A stretch of DNA of 64,000 nt, taken from Phytophthora sp. 'mugwort'. Its lineage: Eukaryota > Oomycota > Peronosporomycetes > Peronosporales > Peronosporaceae. The stretch covers positions 3,100,001 through 3,164,000 of the forward strand of contig JAUCEF010000004.1 of NCBI GenBank assembly GCA_033558025.1, given 5' to 3'. The notes beneath the pieces are model-generated. The model worked only from the letters and a program-made list of their open reading frames with translations. It ran no database searches and was not told the origin of the DNA. Below are positions 30,310 through 39,934 of the stretch, in pieces; within the stretch, counting starts at the first letter, position 1; every line of letters begins with the position of its first letter. The position numbers and the translations under genes were made by a program.

Positions 30310-30873
30310 AACAGTAGGCAGAGCTCTGCGGCTCGTGTCCAAGCGTACGTGCAGAAACTGAAGCTCGTTCCAGCGATAGAAGACGGAGGTAAAACAGCGT
30401 TAAGCAGTGGCAAACATGCAGTATTGATGGAGGAGAGCGCTGGGGGAGGCTTAGAGCAGGGAGCTGCTGCAGAAGAAGACAAAAAATATGTTTTATTGTT
30501 TTTGCGCTGCTCGTCGTGGTGTTATTCATGGGGTTGTGGCGCGCTGGGAAGGACGAAGATGTCGTGTGTTCGCTTGTCATTGCTTTAGACTTCGCCGTTC
30601 CTAGGTTGGCCATACCCTGCCGCTCACTTCGACCATTACGAGCAGCTCCTTAACCAGAAACAATAAAAAAAAAAGAATTGCTGTCTACTTCCTACAGAAG
30701 CGGGGCAAGGCACGCGCACTGCATGCCCACGCCGCGTCCAACACTTGGATCACTCGCGACTGCGCCCCGAGCTTCCTCCCGTTTTCTACCTGTGTTTTAC
30801 TTTCTACGTTGAGCCGATCAAGAGAAGACCGGTCTGCCCCACCACCAGTTCTTTACAAGAGGGGGGCCAGAAG
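30310..30873. other. Convergent intergenic region, TMEM258 and AMPK beta 3' flanks
   Basis: 564 bp with an A-rich run near 30666-30677. Small ORFs on both strands show no family resemblance; no RNA gene was recognised. Confidence 0.45.
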
Positions 30874-31880
30874 CTAGTTGGCGCCGGGCATGAGGCTATA
30901 ATAAACGGTAGTCACGAATTTCTGCTTGTAGCGGTTGGTGATGCCCAGCACCATCATACCGTCCTTGATTGCTGTGCAGTATAGATGATTGAGCGCCACG
31001 TGCTGAGGCACAGGCAGCAATCGCCCATCGACTGTTGGTGGCGCCTGAACGACCAAGACACAACACAGACGCAAAAATACGCGAGTCAGGACCAGCACAA
31101 CGTAAATCGTACCACAGGCGGATTTGGACTTACCTTGTTCAAGATAATGTGCCGTAAATGCGGTGGGAGTGGGGGAGGCTCCTTCGTGTACTCGTCGATC
31201 TCGGGGATGTACCGTGAGTACGGATTCTCGGGATCTTCATCGTCGTCCTGTGGCTTATTCTTGCCGTCGAAATCAGAGAGTGGCGCAAAGTCCGACACGT
31301 CCACGTAGTTATTCACGTTGCCTTCCACATCTGCCATTGTAAGCTGGTCGGGAGCGAACCGCCAATCGTCATCCACTACAAACTTGTACATGTGCTTCCC
31401 TCGTGTGAGGTTGGCAATGAACGTGAAGTCGTTACCCGATCGATGCATGGGGCACTGCTTGTCCCACCCGTTGAATGTTCCCGTGATGAATACATTGCGT
31501 CCTCCGTGTTCCCATTTGAACACCATGGGCACGACATCCTCTCCAGGTGGGATGGCGACTTCCGCAGGCTGTGCATTGTTCCCTTCTCCGTCCTTCACGT
31601 CCAACTGCGTTGTGTCGGCCATCTCTCCGTCTACGTAAGACATATCCGAGGAGGATTCAGTGGGAAGATCCACCTCCATCGCCTCAGCGGTCTGCTGGAC
31701 GGCAAAGAACGGCTGCTGAGGATGCTTGCCGTCGCTACCGTCGAAGCTACGCGGCGGCTGCTGGGACTGCGCCTGGTTGTAGTACGGATGATGGTGCAAC
31801 GGGAACGCGTTGGGATCATTCGGGTCTGCGCCCAAGTTCTTGGGGTTGGCATCGCCCGCTTTGCTGCTGGCGCTGCCCAT
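30874..31880 (-). CDS. PRKAB: AMPK/SNF1 kinase beta subunit with CBM48 glycogen-binding domain (two exons)
   Basis: Exons on the minus strand are 31880-31134 and 31044-30874 (donor GTAAGT, acceptor TTCAG), 305 residues. The start at 31880 is chosen because it gives MGSASSK, a canonical N-myristoylation signal as in animal AMPK beta (MGNTSS); upstream in-frame codons lack an ATG. The CBM48 domain covers VFKWEHGGRNVFITGTFNGWDK to NVNNYVDV (about residues 135-215). The C-terminal alpha/gamma-binding domain spans both exons: PPLPPHLRHIILNK, then LPVPQHVALNHLYCTAIKDGMMVLGITNRYKQKFVTTVYYS. This is the regulatory scaffold of the energy-sensing kinase. The whole C-terminal domain is complete. Confidence 0.94.
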
Positions 31881-32276
31881 GGTGCCCAACGACGCGGCTG
31901 ATCTGGTCGCTGCTGCGTGCTTTCCCTCCCCGCTCGTCAAGACGGAGCTTCTGGTCGTACTTTACTGTGCGCTGGGGCTGCTGGTTGAGGGACTGCAAAC
32001 GTGGCGTCACTCACTCGCTGAGCTACTGACGGACGAAAGCTGCTTGGGCGCCTTCTCTTCCGAGCTTTTGCTGGCTTCTCTCTATTACACAAAGAGACAC
32101 ATACCATCGTACAAATCCGACCACGTGAAGCCCGAGCCTCAACGGCGACGCATCATCGTGCAACTGCCTACGGATGTCGCGCGAAGGTTGTGACAAGTAT
32201 TCTTGTATCGACTTGTGGAGGTTAAGTAAACGAAAGCGTGGAGATGGATACATGTAGCTATTTTTCTTGATGTTGC
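31881..32276. other. Spacer between AMPK beta and the next minus-strand gene
   Basis: 396 bp with the AMPK beta 5' flank and the 3' flank of the unknown basic protein. A plus-strand ORF overlaps the AMPK beta start and reads as an antisense shadow. Confidence 0.5.
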
Positions 32277-33160
32277 CTATAAGTCAAGATCGTCTACCTG
32301 TGCTACTTGTTGAATGCTCTGGCGGAGCGAAAGCGTCGACTTGGCGGTCGTAAAGGTGAACGTGGCTGGCTGCATGAACGCCGGCGCTGGCTGCGGGGTC
32401 GTCTGCGTCTTCTGCTGCTCGTCATCGCTGTTGTCCAGCACTGCAAAGACGTTGCTACTGCGGTATTCTGGCTGTACGGGTTTGCTCTGAAGCGCAACAT
32501 GGTTTGGGTTCACTGCCGGCGCATCCTTCGGTGTCTCCAGCGCCGACATGAAGCCGTGAAAGCCTTCCACCTCACGTGGAGCTGGTGTTGGCTGCGCAAG
32601 GTTCGGGTTGCTGCGACAATAACATACAATGTGTTAGTGCAACGGTAGCAACTGAACCTCACGCCGCCACATACAATTGGAAGGTTGGAGCTGCCATTAC
32701 GAAGGTCGGAGGGGCCACCGCAGCAGCACGGGGCACAACACCCGGTCGCCGCGAGAACTTGGCCGCCATACGCTCGTCAAAGTTGCGGAACTCGTCAGAC
32801 ATTGGCGCCGGGCGTTTAGCAACTTTAACCTTCCGCTTGATGCTGTGTGGGTCGTTCTTGTCTGCTCCTACCACGCCAGCTCTAAGTCAACCCACAGCAA
32901 CCATGTTAGATCAAGAGCAACATCCAGTAACGAACGAAGCCTTTGCACGCACCGTTTCTCTTGCTTCTTGAGCGCCTTGAACATGCCCGCCTTCTTGGGC
33001 TTGTTGCCGCCGGCCTTCTTGCCGGCATTACCTCTGGGCTTCGAACCTGCACCAATCAGCACCACAGGTTGTATACTTAGTACGCTCCAATGTCGAGCGA
33101 GGCCTGCTGCTGTCGCACATGAAGCCATCGTGGTGACGCACCTCCACTCTTCTTGGCCAT
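32277..33160 (-). CDS. Unknown basic N-terminal, acidic C-terminal protein (four exons)
   Basis: Minus-strand exons 33160-33142 (19 nt), 33046-32953, 32881-32675 and 32610-32277 join in phase to 217 residues. The N-terminal 40 residues are strongly basic (MAKKSGGSKPRGNAGKKAGGNKPKK), followed by a central RRKVKVAKRPAPMSDEFRNFDERMAAKFSRR-like charged helix region, a Pro/Ala-rich linker and an acidic C-terminus with SNVFAVLDNSDDEQQ and a final VDDLDL. I do not recognise the family. The composition fits a nuclear or nucleolar RNA-associated protein, which is inference only. The gene is head to head with the zinc-ribbon gene, with 116 bp between starts. Confidence 0.6.
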
Positions 33161-33276
33161 GGCTTTCGGAATACCAGTCGTCAGATGTCACATCGCATGT
33201 ATACACATTTATTTTATTTATACGGAATAAATGTATACTTTATCCAGGGCTCACTCACTGCCTGTCATCAACGGCG

Positions 33277-33978
33277 ATGGAGACGCAAGATGCCTCAAGT
33301 GCGCGGCACCAAGGCACCCGAGGTCACGTCCTGCTAGCGCCAAGACTACAGAACGTAAGTGGCTCGATGGATACTGCAATTACAGGGTCCTTGGCTGCGC
33401 CTTCGACAGCACAACCGGCACAACATTCGTCAATCACATCAATCAGCTCGATGGAGGCGACGCTACAAGAGTTCAACAGGCGAGTGGCCATGACGCTCTT
33501 AGCACCGCAGCAAATACACCAAGTGCAGCCACGTCGCCAGAGTTTGGAACCTAAACAAATGAAGGATCAACCTGCAATACCCTCTGATCCTCGACAGCAG
33601 GGAGACAAACGGGGGCGAGAAACTGACACTGCAGCAGAAGAGGAAGAGGAGGAGGAGGAAGGGGACGACAGGAGCTCACACGTCCTGATGCCCAACTTGG
33701 GGAAAGCCCGAATACTCTGCCGCGTCTGCAGCAAGCGCGGACTCAAGACTCGCTCACGCTACGGCTGCGTGCAGTGCAGACTGGGCTTCCACGTCGAGTG
33801 CTTCGCAGTCTTCCACCATCCCGAGCGCTTCGTCACGAATCCGTCCGACACCGTACAAGACGCACTCGAAGCTATCAACGACAACTCTGCCTCCAGACCA
33901 ACACGACGTCGAGAAAACCACTCCATCATGTCGTTCGAACAGCTCACATTGCCTTCGTCCGATATCCAGGAAATATAG
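33277..33978 (+). CDS. Zinc-ribbon protein resembling the C-terminal domain of piggyBac transposases
   Basis: From the ATG at 33277 the single exon encodes 233 residues. Residues 1-120 are low-complexity, ending in a Glu run (AAEEEEEEEE). The only recognisable domain is at 140-185: CRVC (Cys148, Cys151), CVQC (Cys164, Cys167), then HVECFAVFHHPERF. This CxxC...CxxC...CFxxxH layout is that of the zinc-binding domain at the end of piggyBac-family transposases; the catalytic domain itself is absent. The frame is open further upstream but overlaps the divergent gene on the other strand, so this ATG is preferred. It may be a domesticated DNA-binding remnant or an unrelated zinc ribbon. Confidence 0.55.
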   Translation: METQDASSARHQGTRGHVLLAPRLQNVSGSMDTAITGSLAAPSTAQPAQHSSITSISSMEATLQEFNRRVAMTLLAPQQIHQVQPRRQSLEPKQMKDQPAIPSDPRQQGDKRGRETDTAAEEEEEEEEGDDRSSHVLMPNLGKARILCRVCSKRGLKTRSRYGCVQCRLGFHVECFAVFHHPERFVTNPSDTVQDALEAINDNSASRPTRRRENHSIMSFEQLTLPSSDIQEI

Positions 33979-34044
33979 ATACTGAAAAATCAAAATGTGT
34001 TCGAACTCTTACTATCCGGCTATACACCAACTAGACCAAAACGC

Positions 34045-34057
34045 CCATTCCGCATTC
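34045..34057 (+). promoter_or_regulatory. Oomycete core promoter for the EB1 gene
   Basis: CCATTCCGCATTC matches the full oomycete consensus YCATTYYNCAWTTT except for its last bases. It lies 60 bp before the EB1 ATG at 34117. Confidence 0.62.
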
Positions 34058-34116
34058 GCGAGCCAAAGGCGCACGCGCCACTTCGTAACTACGTCTTAAA
34101 GAGCCTTCGACGCGTC

Positions 34117-35130
34117 ATGGCGGCTGCAGATCAGAGCATGAGCCTCATGGACGGCACGTACTTCGTAGGACGTAAGGAGATCCTGGACTGGATCAACAAC
34201 CTGTGCGCCATTAACCTGGCCAAGGTGGAGCAGACGTGCACGGGCGCCGTAGCCTGCCAGATCCTGGACGCCATGTATCCTGGTAAGGTGCAGATGAGCA
34301 AGGTGGACTGGGCAGCCAATAAGGACTACGAGTACATCCAGAACTATAAGGTGCTGCAGAAGGCCTTCATGCAACTTAAGATCGACAAGCACGTCGAGGT
34401 AGACCGCCTAGTGCGTGGGAAATACCAAGATAACCTCGAGTTTATGCAGTGGTTTAAGGCGTTTTACGAACGCAACGCATCTGGTCAACCCTATGACCCC
34501 GTGGCACAGCGTGAGAAGGGCAAAGGAGGCTCCCAGTACACGCATAAGTTCGGCGGGGGGGCCTCGGCGTCTGCCTCTGCGCCGGCAGCGCCCGTGCGTC
34601 GGAAAGTTGGCACCACTACGACCTCCAGAGTCGGACGGACGCCTCCTGGAGCTCCGACGACTGCGGGCACTACACGACCTACCAGGACATCTACGGGTGC
34701 CACGCGTCGTCCTATGGGCAGCGCCGGCTCGGCTGCTGGAGCGGCCGCGCACTCGGCAGCGGACACGGAAGCCGCGGTGGCGGCGGCGACGGCGCCGTTG
34801 GAGAAGGAAATGGAGGAACTCACGGCTACTAACGAGGCGCTGACAAATGAGAGCGGCGAGTTGCGGGCGATGGTAAGGGATTGAGGAAGGTGGAAAACAT
34901 GAAAAGGCAAAGCTGATTGTTTTGTGTGGTTATTGCAGGTGGAAAGCTTGGAGAAGGAGCGTGATTTCTACTTCAACAAACTGCGTGAAGTCGAGATCAT
35001 GTTACAGGCGGCAGAAGATAACGAGACGAATCCGCTGGCCCAGTCGATCTTCAAGGTGCTGTACGCTACTGAGGAAGAAGGAGCTGAGGACGAGCAGGTG
35101 GCTGGCGAGCCACAGGACGAGCAGATGTAG
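34117..35130 (+). CDS. MAPRE1: Microtubule plus-end tracking protein EB1 (two exons)
   Basis: Exons 34117-34872 and 34939-35130 (donor GTAAGG, acceptor TTGCAG) give 315 residues. EB1 binds growing microtubule ends and recruits partner proteins. The N-terminal calponin-homology domain is intact (FVGRKEILDWINNLCAINLAKVEQTCTGA through FMQWFKAFYERN, about residues 14-120). A Gly/Ala/Ser/Thr/Arg-rich linker follows. The C-terminal coiled coil and EB-homology domain cross the exon junction (LEKERDFYFNKLREVEIMLQ, with the acidic IFKVLYATEEE) and the protein ends in an acidic DEQM, lacking the terminal EEY/F motif of animal EB1. Confidence 0.95.
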
Positions 35131-36396
35131 ACGCAATTCGTGACGATAGCGGGAAGATGAGAAGCTGTGCTACCAGGGAGCGGTGAGGATGCCACCGTGT
35201 TGCAGACGCGAAACTCATGAACAAGGACGTGTACTGCTCGAAATGGAGGCCACACTACAGGCGAAGAAGTAAAAAGAATCATCGGCGAGGCATAAAGGAT
35301 GCACACAAATTGCCGGTAAGGACTCACGAATGAAACCGTGTTATTTGAGCTGTAGGCGTCGAGTTGGTTGTGTCTCGGCGCGTTTGTGTGTGTGTTCTAC
35401 GTCAGTTCCTGTTACCTACAGGTTACTAGTGCGTCTTCTCATCGTGAACAAGCTTTCTGCACTTGGATGGCATGGCCTGGAGAGCGATCAGTGCCAACCG
35501 GGGACCATGGGCTTTCTGTGCTTAAAGTTAGAGTTGATGACAGCTCAGCGATCCGGTGCATTTGACAATGAGGCTTCCGACGTCGATGTACCGATGTCCG
35601 CGGTAGATGGTACTGATGTGGGTATTGACGTGGCGATAGGCGACGGTGTGATCGTTTTGGAAGCGGTGCTTGCGTTAAACGGCGTCTCGTTTGATGGCAT
35701 TATTGTTTTAAAGTGGGGCTGGTGTTTTAACTAGGACTGCGTTTTTCGACGATGGTCTGGTGGTCAATACAGTAGCTGCATCGTTGCTGTGGGCTGTTGT
35801 TGTGTCAATTGGCAAGGAAGTCGACGGCTCTGGAGTTACACGAGGTGCTGGCATGCAAATCGTAAGCATTTAGTACAATGAGTCTGCTATACCTAATAGT
35901 GAAGGGGCACGGCTTGGTTCGTGTTCCCAAAATTAATATTTTAGGTCACCGTCTAGAAATTCATGTTGTGATGAAGGGTTGATATCTTTCGCTGTCTATC
36001 TTTCTGTTCTGCCGCACATGTATGGAAACTTGAGGGGAAAATGCAAAGTGAAACTATCATTATTGAATTTTTCGGGTTACTGCTTTCTTTTCGCTTATCA
36101 AGAGTGGCATATAGGGTTAACCGTTTTCGATAGTGCATAAATTGTGCAAGACGTATCGTGGAAGTACGATTTCTTGGATTGTTAACTGACAAAGAGCAGA
36201 ACTCTGGTGGATTTGATCTCGTGTTTCACCTTTGAAAGTCCTCACAGATCTCCGATCACCACCTCCCTAATACCCAACGGCTCAAGCCCTAGAACTGGTG
36301 GCGAGAAGTTTCATGTGAAGAGTCCTTGGTGGCGAAACCGCTGGCATCCTGCTTCGATATTCGAGCACTGTCAAACAAGCAGGAGCGGGTCTAGCC
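35131..36396. other. 1.3-kb intergenic stretch with no recognisable gene
   Basis: One plus ORF (35330-35734, 134 codons) is present but has no family resemblance and weak codon structure. The right end holds the promoter of the BART-domain gene. Confidence 0.5.
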
Positions 36397-37024
36397 ATGC
36401 CCAGCGAGAGCAAGAACCACAAGGACGAGGAAGCTGGAGAGAAGAGCCAGGTCGGTGCCCCCAGTGAATCCAAATTCCATACAGGACACGACAAGGCAAG
36501 CGCCAAAGACGACGACGGAAGCTTCGACCCGGACCATAACAATCTCGTGAACAAAGTCATCTCCTTTTTCTTTGACAACGACGAATTCGCACACACATTT
36601 GAGACTTTTGCAGAGCATCATTGCCACGCCTTCGAGCTCGAGAGCGACGAGATGAAACTTGAGTGAGTGGACAAAAGACTTGTGTAGACCGATTGCCACA
36701 GACTGAATTTATTTTACGTAGGTATACGGACATTTACAATGAGTTTCTCGCCCTCTTCGAAGAGAAACTAGAAGGTAAACTCATTCATTCAATTGAGTAC
36801 CGGTCGCATTTTTCCAGCTAATCGTTAGTGTTCTGGCAGCGTATATTCGATCCCAGGGGGCAACCGTGCACGAGTTTTATGAGCTGGTTCGCCAAGCGTA
36901 CGAGCTTGACCGACAGTCAGGCACTGTACTGTGCTCGGAGATCCTCGTGGCTACTGCTGACTTCGACGTGTTCGTGCTAATGATGCGTCAAACGAAGGAG
37001 GCTGCATTGCTGGCCAAGCGCTGA
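36397..37024 (+). CDS. ARL2BP: BART-domain protein, ARL2BP-like (three exons)
   Basis: Exons 36397-36662, 36722-36774 and 36840-37024 give 167 residues, the size of ARL2BP (163). After a hydrophilic N-terminus of about 45 residues comes the BART helical bundle: NNLVNKVISFFFDNDEFAHTFETFAEHH, then EYTDIYNEFLALFEEKLEAYIRSQG across two splice junctions, then the VLMMRQTKEAALL helix. BART proteins bind GTP-loaded ARL2/ARL3 and function at the ciliary base. CFAP36 shares this domain but is about twice as long. The C-terminal IFDMLLTF-type motif of ARL2BP is replaced by the TADFDVFVLMM segment. The 3' end lies 58 bp from the convergent IQ gene. Confidence 0.78.
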
Positions 37025-37082
37025 AGATTAACGTTGGTATAAGGCTTTTGAATTGAAAAATCTAAGCAATTATAGGTATTGC

Positions 37083-39719
37083 TCATCTTTCCGCCATAGT
37101 TTGCCTTCGTAGTCGCTCAACCAGCGACGGGAGCTGTACTTTTGGTTTCTTTTTCGTGCTAGTAGTTGACGACCACGAGATCAGATTGGGACCTTTCTGA
37201 GTTCCTTGTAAGGTTTGCAAGTGGAGGTGACTGATCTGATTAGTGTCATTCTGGTTTGAGATATGTCGAGTCTGGACTTTGCGATTAAGGAGCTTTTGCA
37301 CTCGATAAACAGGGTCTTGTTGACGTTGACGTTCTTGTTGAGTGTGTTGCTGACGCTGCTTGACACGCTTCATCTTGTTCCATAGTGTTGCCGCCAAAGT
37401 CGTTTCCTTCAATGGATTGGTGGCTAAGGGTGAAATGGGTGCATTTTTTGTCTTTACCACAGTTTTGCCACTTTTTGAGATTTTGTCAGTCTCATATTCC
37501 ACCATTTCGTTGTTATCCATGTGATTAAATCTTTCTTTTTCACGATCGACTGGATATTTTGCAGATGGCAGCACAGGATCTTCCCATCCATCCTCAAGTT
37601 CGGGTGGGAGCTGGATCATGTCGTCCAAATCTACAGCATCGAACAAGTCTCGTTCCTCATGCTCCTCCACCGCCTGTGCGAGCGCTAGTGCATTGGCTAA
37701 CTTGCGCCGCACATAAAACCCTCGAAAAGTTGACTGTAAACGACGTGCTGCTTCTTGACCTGCAATTGAATCCATCAAGAATCCAGTGTCTAATACCTCG
37801 GTATCATTGTCATCATCTTCATAGCCGTCTTCTTGTACTTGTGGCTGTTCTTCATCATCACTAAAATCTTGTAGAACCAACGGTGACGCGACTGAAGCGA
37901 ATTCTTGCAATTTTTGTCGACACGAACGATGCCACATTTGAATCTTCTTTGCAGCATAATTTGCAGTCGCAGACCGTCTTCTGTCTTCTTTAATGGACCT
38001 TTTCCACTTGGATAAGTACTTGAACAACGCATGTTGTCGATACACTCGATTAAGTTCATGAAATCCAGTCGACATATTGCTCAATATCCGTCGTTGAGCT
38101 TCAACATGTCGCTCATGTTTCTTAGCTTCTGCGGTAGAAATTGCAGCTAGATACATCCAAGCACATTGACAACGTGTTTCCTCTGTTTCCATGGCAACAC
38201 GAAATTGTTCCTCCTTCTGCCTCTGTAAAAGCTGCAAATGATCAATGAAAATCCAAGCGGAGCGAGTTCGTTTTTCTTCTTTATCCATGAAATATCGACA
38301 GTTTTTCTCACGCGATCGCTGTTCAGCTTGTAATTTTTTACTTCTCATTACATCTTCAATAACGCTGGCTAGTTCATCTTCAGACACCATCAACACGCGA
38401 TTTCTAACACGCTCTTGCAGTTCACGAAGTGCACGATGCTCGACAATTAGACGTCGTGTGAGAGCTTCTTCAGCTCGCATTTGTACACATTCTCGACGTT
38501 CCCGCTTTGTTTCTTTGTCTCGTATCTGCCGCTGAACTTGGTGATACTTTGATAAATCCCCTAACACTGAAGTAAAGTGATATCGAGCCATGGCTTTTTG
38601 CTTCTGACGCTTAGTCTGTTGTTCAGTTTCTATTCGATGGCGCTCTGCTTTATCCTCAATAATCATTTGTGTTATCTCCTTGGCAATGACGTCTTGATGC
38701 CATGCCAACTCGAGTGCAAATGTATGTGAATCTTTATCCGCCAGAGCCATTAATGCCATTTCATTCGCTTCACACTCAGCAGCAGCAACTTTTCGACAAA
38801 AAGTCTCTTCAGTTGTCATTAGAGAACTCTCTCGCTCTTCCTGCCGATGTCTTTCCTCGTTTTTCTCTTGTGATTTAAATTCTTCTTCAAGTCGAAGCAG
38901 AAGTTGGGCGGCGTCTGCACGTTCCTTCTCGTATCGAGCCTGGATCTTCAATCGCTGCAGTTCTCGAGCTTCCTTTTGCCTAGCAATTGTTTGGAGCTCT
39001 TGTTGCTTCGCTCGTTCGTCTACAGGCTGTTCTTCTTCCGAGACAGATACCAAATGTGACCAAGTCTGATAGACTGGACACAAATTAGCATGTTTACTGG
39101 CAGTGAATGGTGCCAACTTGTTCTTGATTACATTGATAATGGAATTTGCAGCGGCAAATTTCTCATCTTCCGCGTTGTGGTCCAGTTTGCCTTCCTCAGT
39201 TTTGTCAATCGATAATTTCTCATTATCGGAAAGGGGCAATGCAACTTCGACATTTAACCCATCGATCTTCTCATATGATAAGGGCGTGTGCACATCTCCT
39301 TCAATAATCGGTTGCTGGTCCTGTTGAAGAAGTGGAAATTTCACGGATAAAATCGACGAATTAATTTCGTGTAAAATTTCATGGCATGGTTGGAAGAACT
39401 CGCGGTCGCTGCGCTCGACACTTTGAAGCAGCAGTTCCCAGGACGTACAAGGAGCTTGCGGATCTTCATCATATCCGAGTAAGTTCTGCCCTTCATCTGC
39501 TGCTCCTTTGGTCATCTCCTTCATTATATTGTCAAGGTCTAACCGTACGTAGTCCATGTTGCTTTCCCCGCTACTACCGACATTAGCGTCAATATCACCG
39601 CTCCAATTTTCATCGAACCCGACATCCTGAGCGGATAATGCGGCCAGTTCTGCCGCCAGCTCTTGTTCAAGTGCTCGACGCTCTTCAGCATCCTCGTCAC
39701 CTCGACTAGACGCTGCCAT
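37083..39719 (-). CDS. Large coiled-coil protein with IQ motifs, LRRIQ1-like
   Basis: Single exon, 878 residues from the ATG that gives MAASSRGDEDAEER (the frame extends a further 12 codons without an ATG). Most of residues 200-560 is charged Glu/Arg/Lys/Gln coiled coil. Two IQ calmodulin-binding motifs follow: AAKKIQMWHRSCRQKLQ and AARRLQSTFRGFYVRRKL. Then comes DLDDMIQLPPELEDGWEDP, a conserved-looking segment that recalls the N-terminal part of LRRIQ1-type proteins, although no leucine-rich repeats are present here. Codon choice is clearly more AT-rich than in neighbouring genes. A cytoskeletal or axonemal role is likely but unproven. Confidence 0.62.
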   Translation of the reverse strand: MAASSRGDEDAEERRALEQELAAELAALSAQDVGFDENWSGDIDANVGSSGESNMDYVRLDLDNIMKEMTKGAADEGQNLLGYDEDPQAPCTSWELLLQSVERSDREFFQPCHEILHEINSSILSVKFPLLQQDQQPIIEGDVHTPLSYEKIDGLNVEVALPLSDNEKLSIDKTEEGKLDHNAEDEKFAAANSIINVIKNKLAPFTASKHANLCPVYQTWSHLVSVSEEEQPVDERAKQQELQTIARQKEARELQRLKIQARYEKERADAAQLLLRLEEEFKSQEKNEERHRQEERESSLMTTEETFCRKVAAAECEANEMALMALADKDSHTFALELAWHQDVIAKEITQMIIEDKAERHRIETEQQTKRQKQKAMARYHFTSVLGDLSKYHQVQRQIRDKETKRERRECVQMRAEEALTRRLIVEHRALRELQERVRNRVLMVSEDELASVIEDVMRSKKLQAEQRSREKNCRYFMDKEEKRTRSAWIFIDHLQLLQRQKEEQFRVAMETEETRCQCAWMYLAAISTAEAKKHERHVEAQRRILSNMSTGFHELNRVYRQHALFKYLSKWKRSIKEDRRRSATANYAAKKIQMWHRSCRQKLQEFASVASPLVLQDFSDDEEQPQVQEDGYEDDDNDTEVLDTGFLMDSIAGQEAARRLQSTFRGFYVRRKLANALALAQAVEEHEERDLFDAVDLDDMIQLPPELEDGWEDPVLPSAKYPVDREKERFNHMDNNEMVEYETDKISKSGKTVVKTKNAPISPLATNPLKETTLAATLWNKMKRVKQRQQHTQQERQRQQDPVYRVQKLLNRKVQTRHISNQNDTNQISHLHLQTLQGTQKGPNLISWSSTTSTKKKPKVQLPSLVERLRRQTMAER

Positions 39720-39934
39720 CGCTTGAAAGATTGTCTGCAATATTGCGTATTGCACGTGTTCAATAACTTAAATGCTCCTTGCCATGTTGAAGCCCAGAGT
39801 GTGGTAGTGTACCAAGGCGTCTATTTATAATGTGTATTAAGTTGGTCGTATTAGTTCATAAATATCATCTATCCTATCTACATAAGTTCTACTTGGTCTT
39901 CATCTTCATCTCCTTCGTCCTCTTCATCTACCTC

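Noticed and set aside
32677..33276. Long N-terminal extension of the zinc-ribbon frame
   Set aside because: Overlaps the coding exons of the divergent gene on the other strand and has no domain; the ATG at 33277 is preferred.
35330..35734. 134-codon plus-strand ORF
   Set aside because: Low-complexity Val/Asp-rich translation without conserved motifs or supported promoter.
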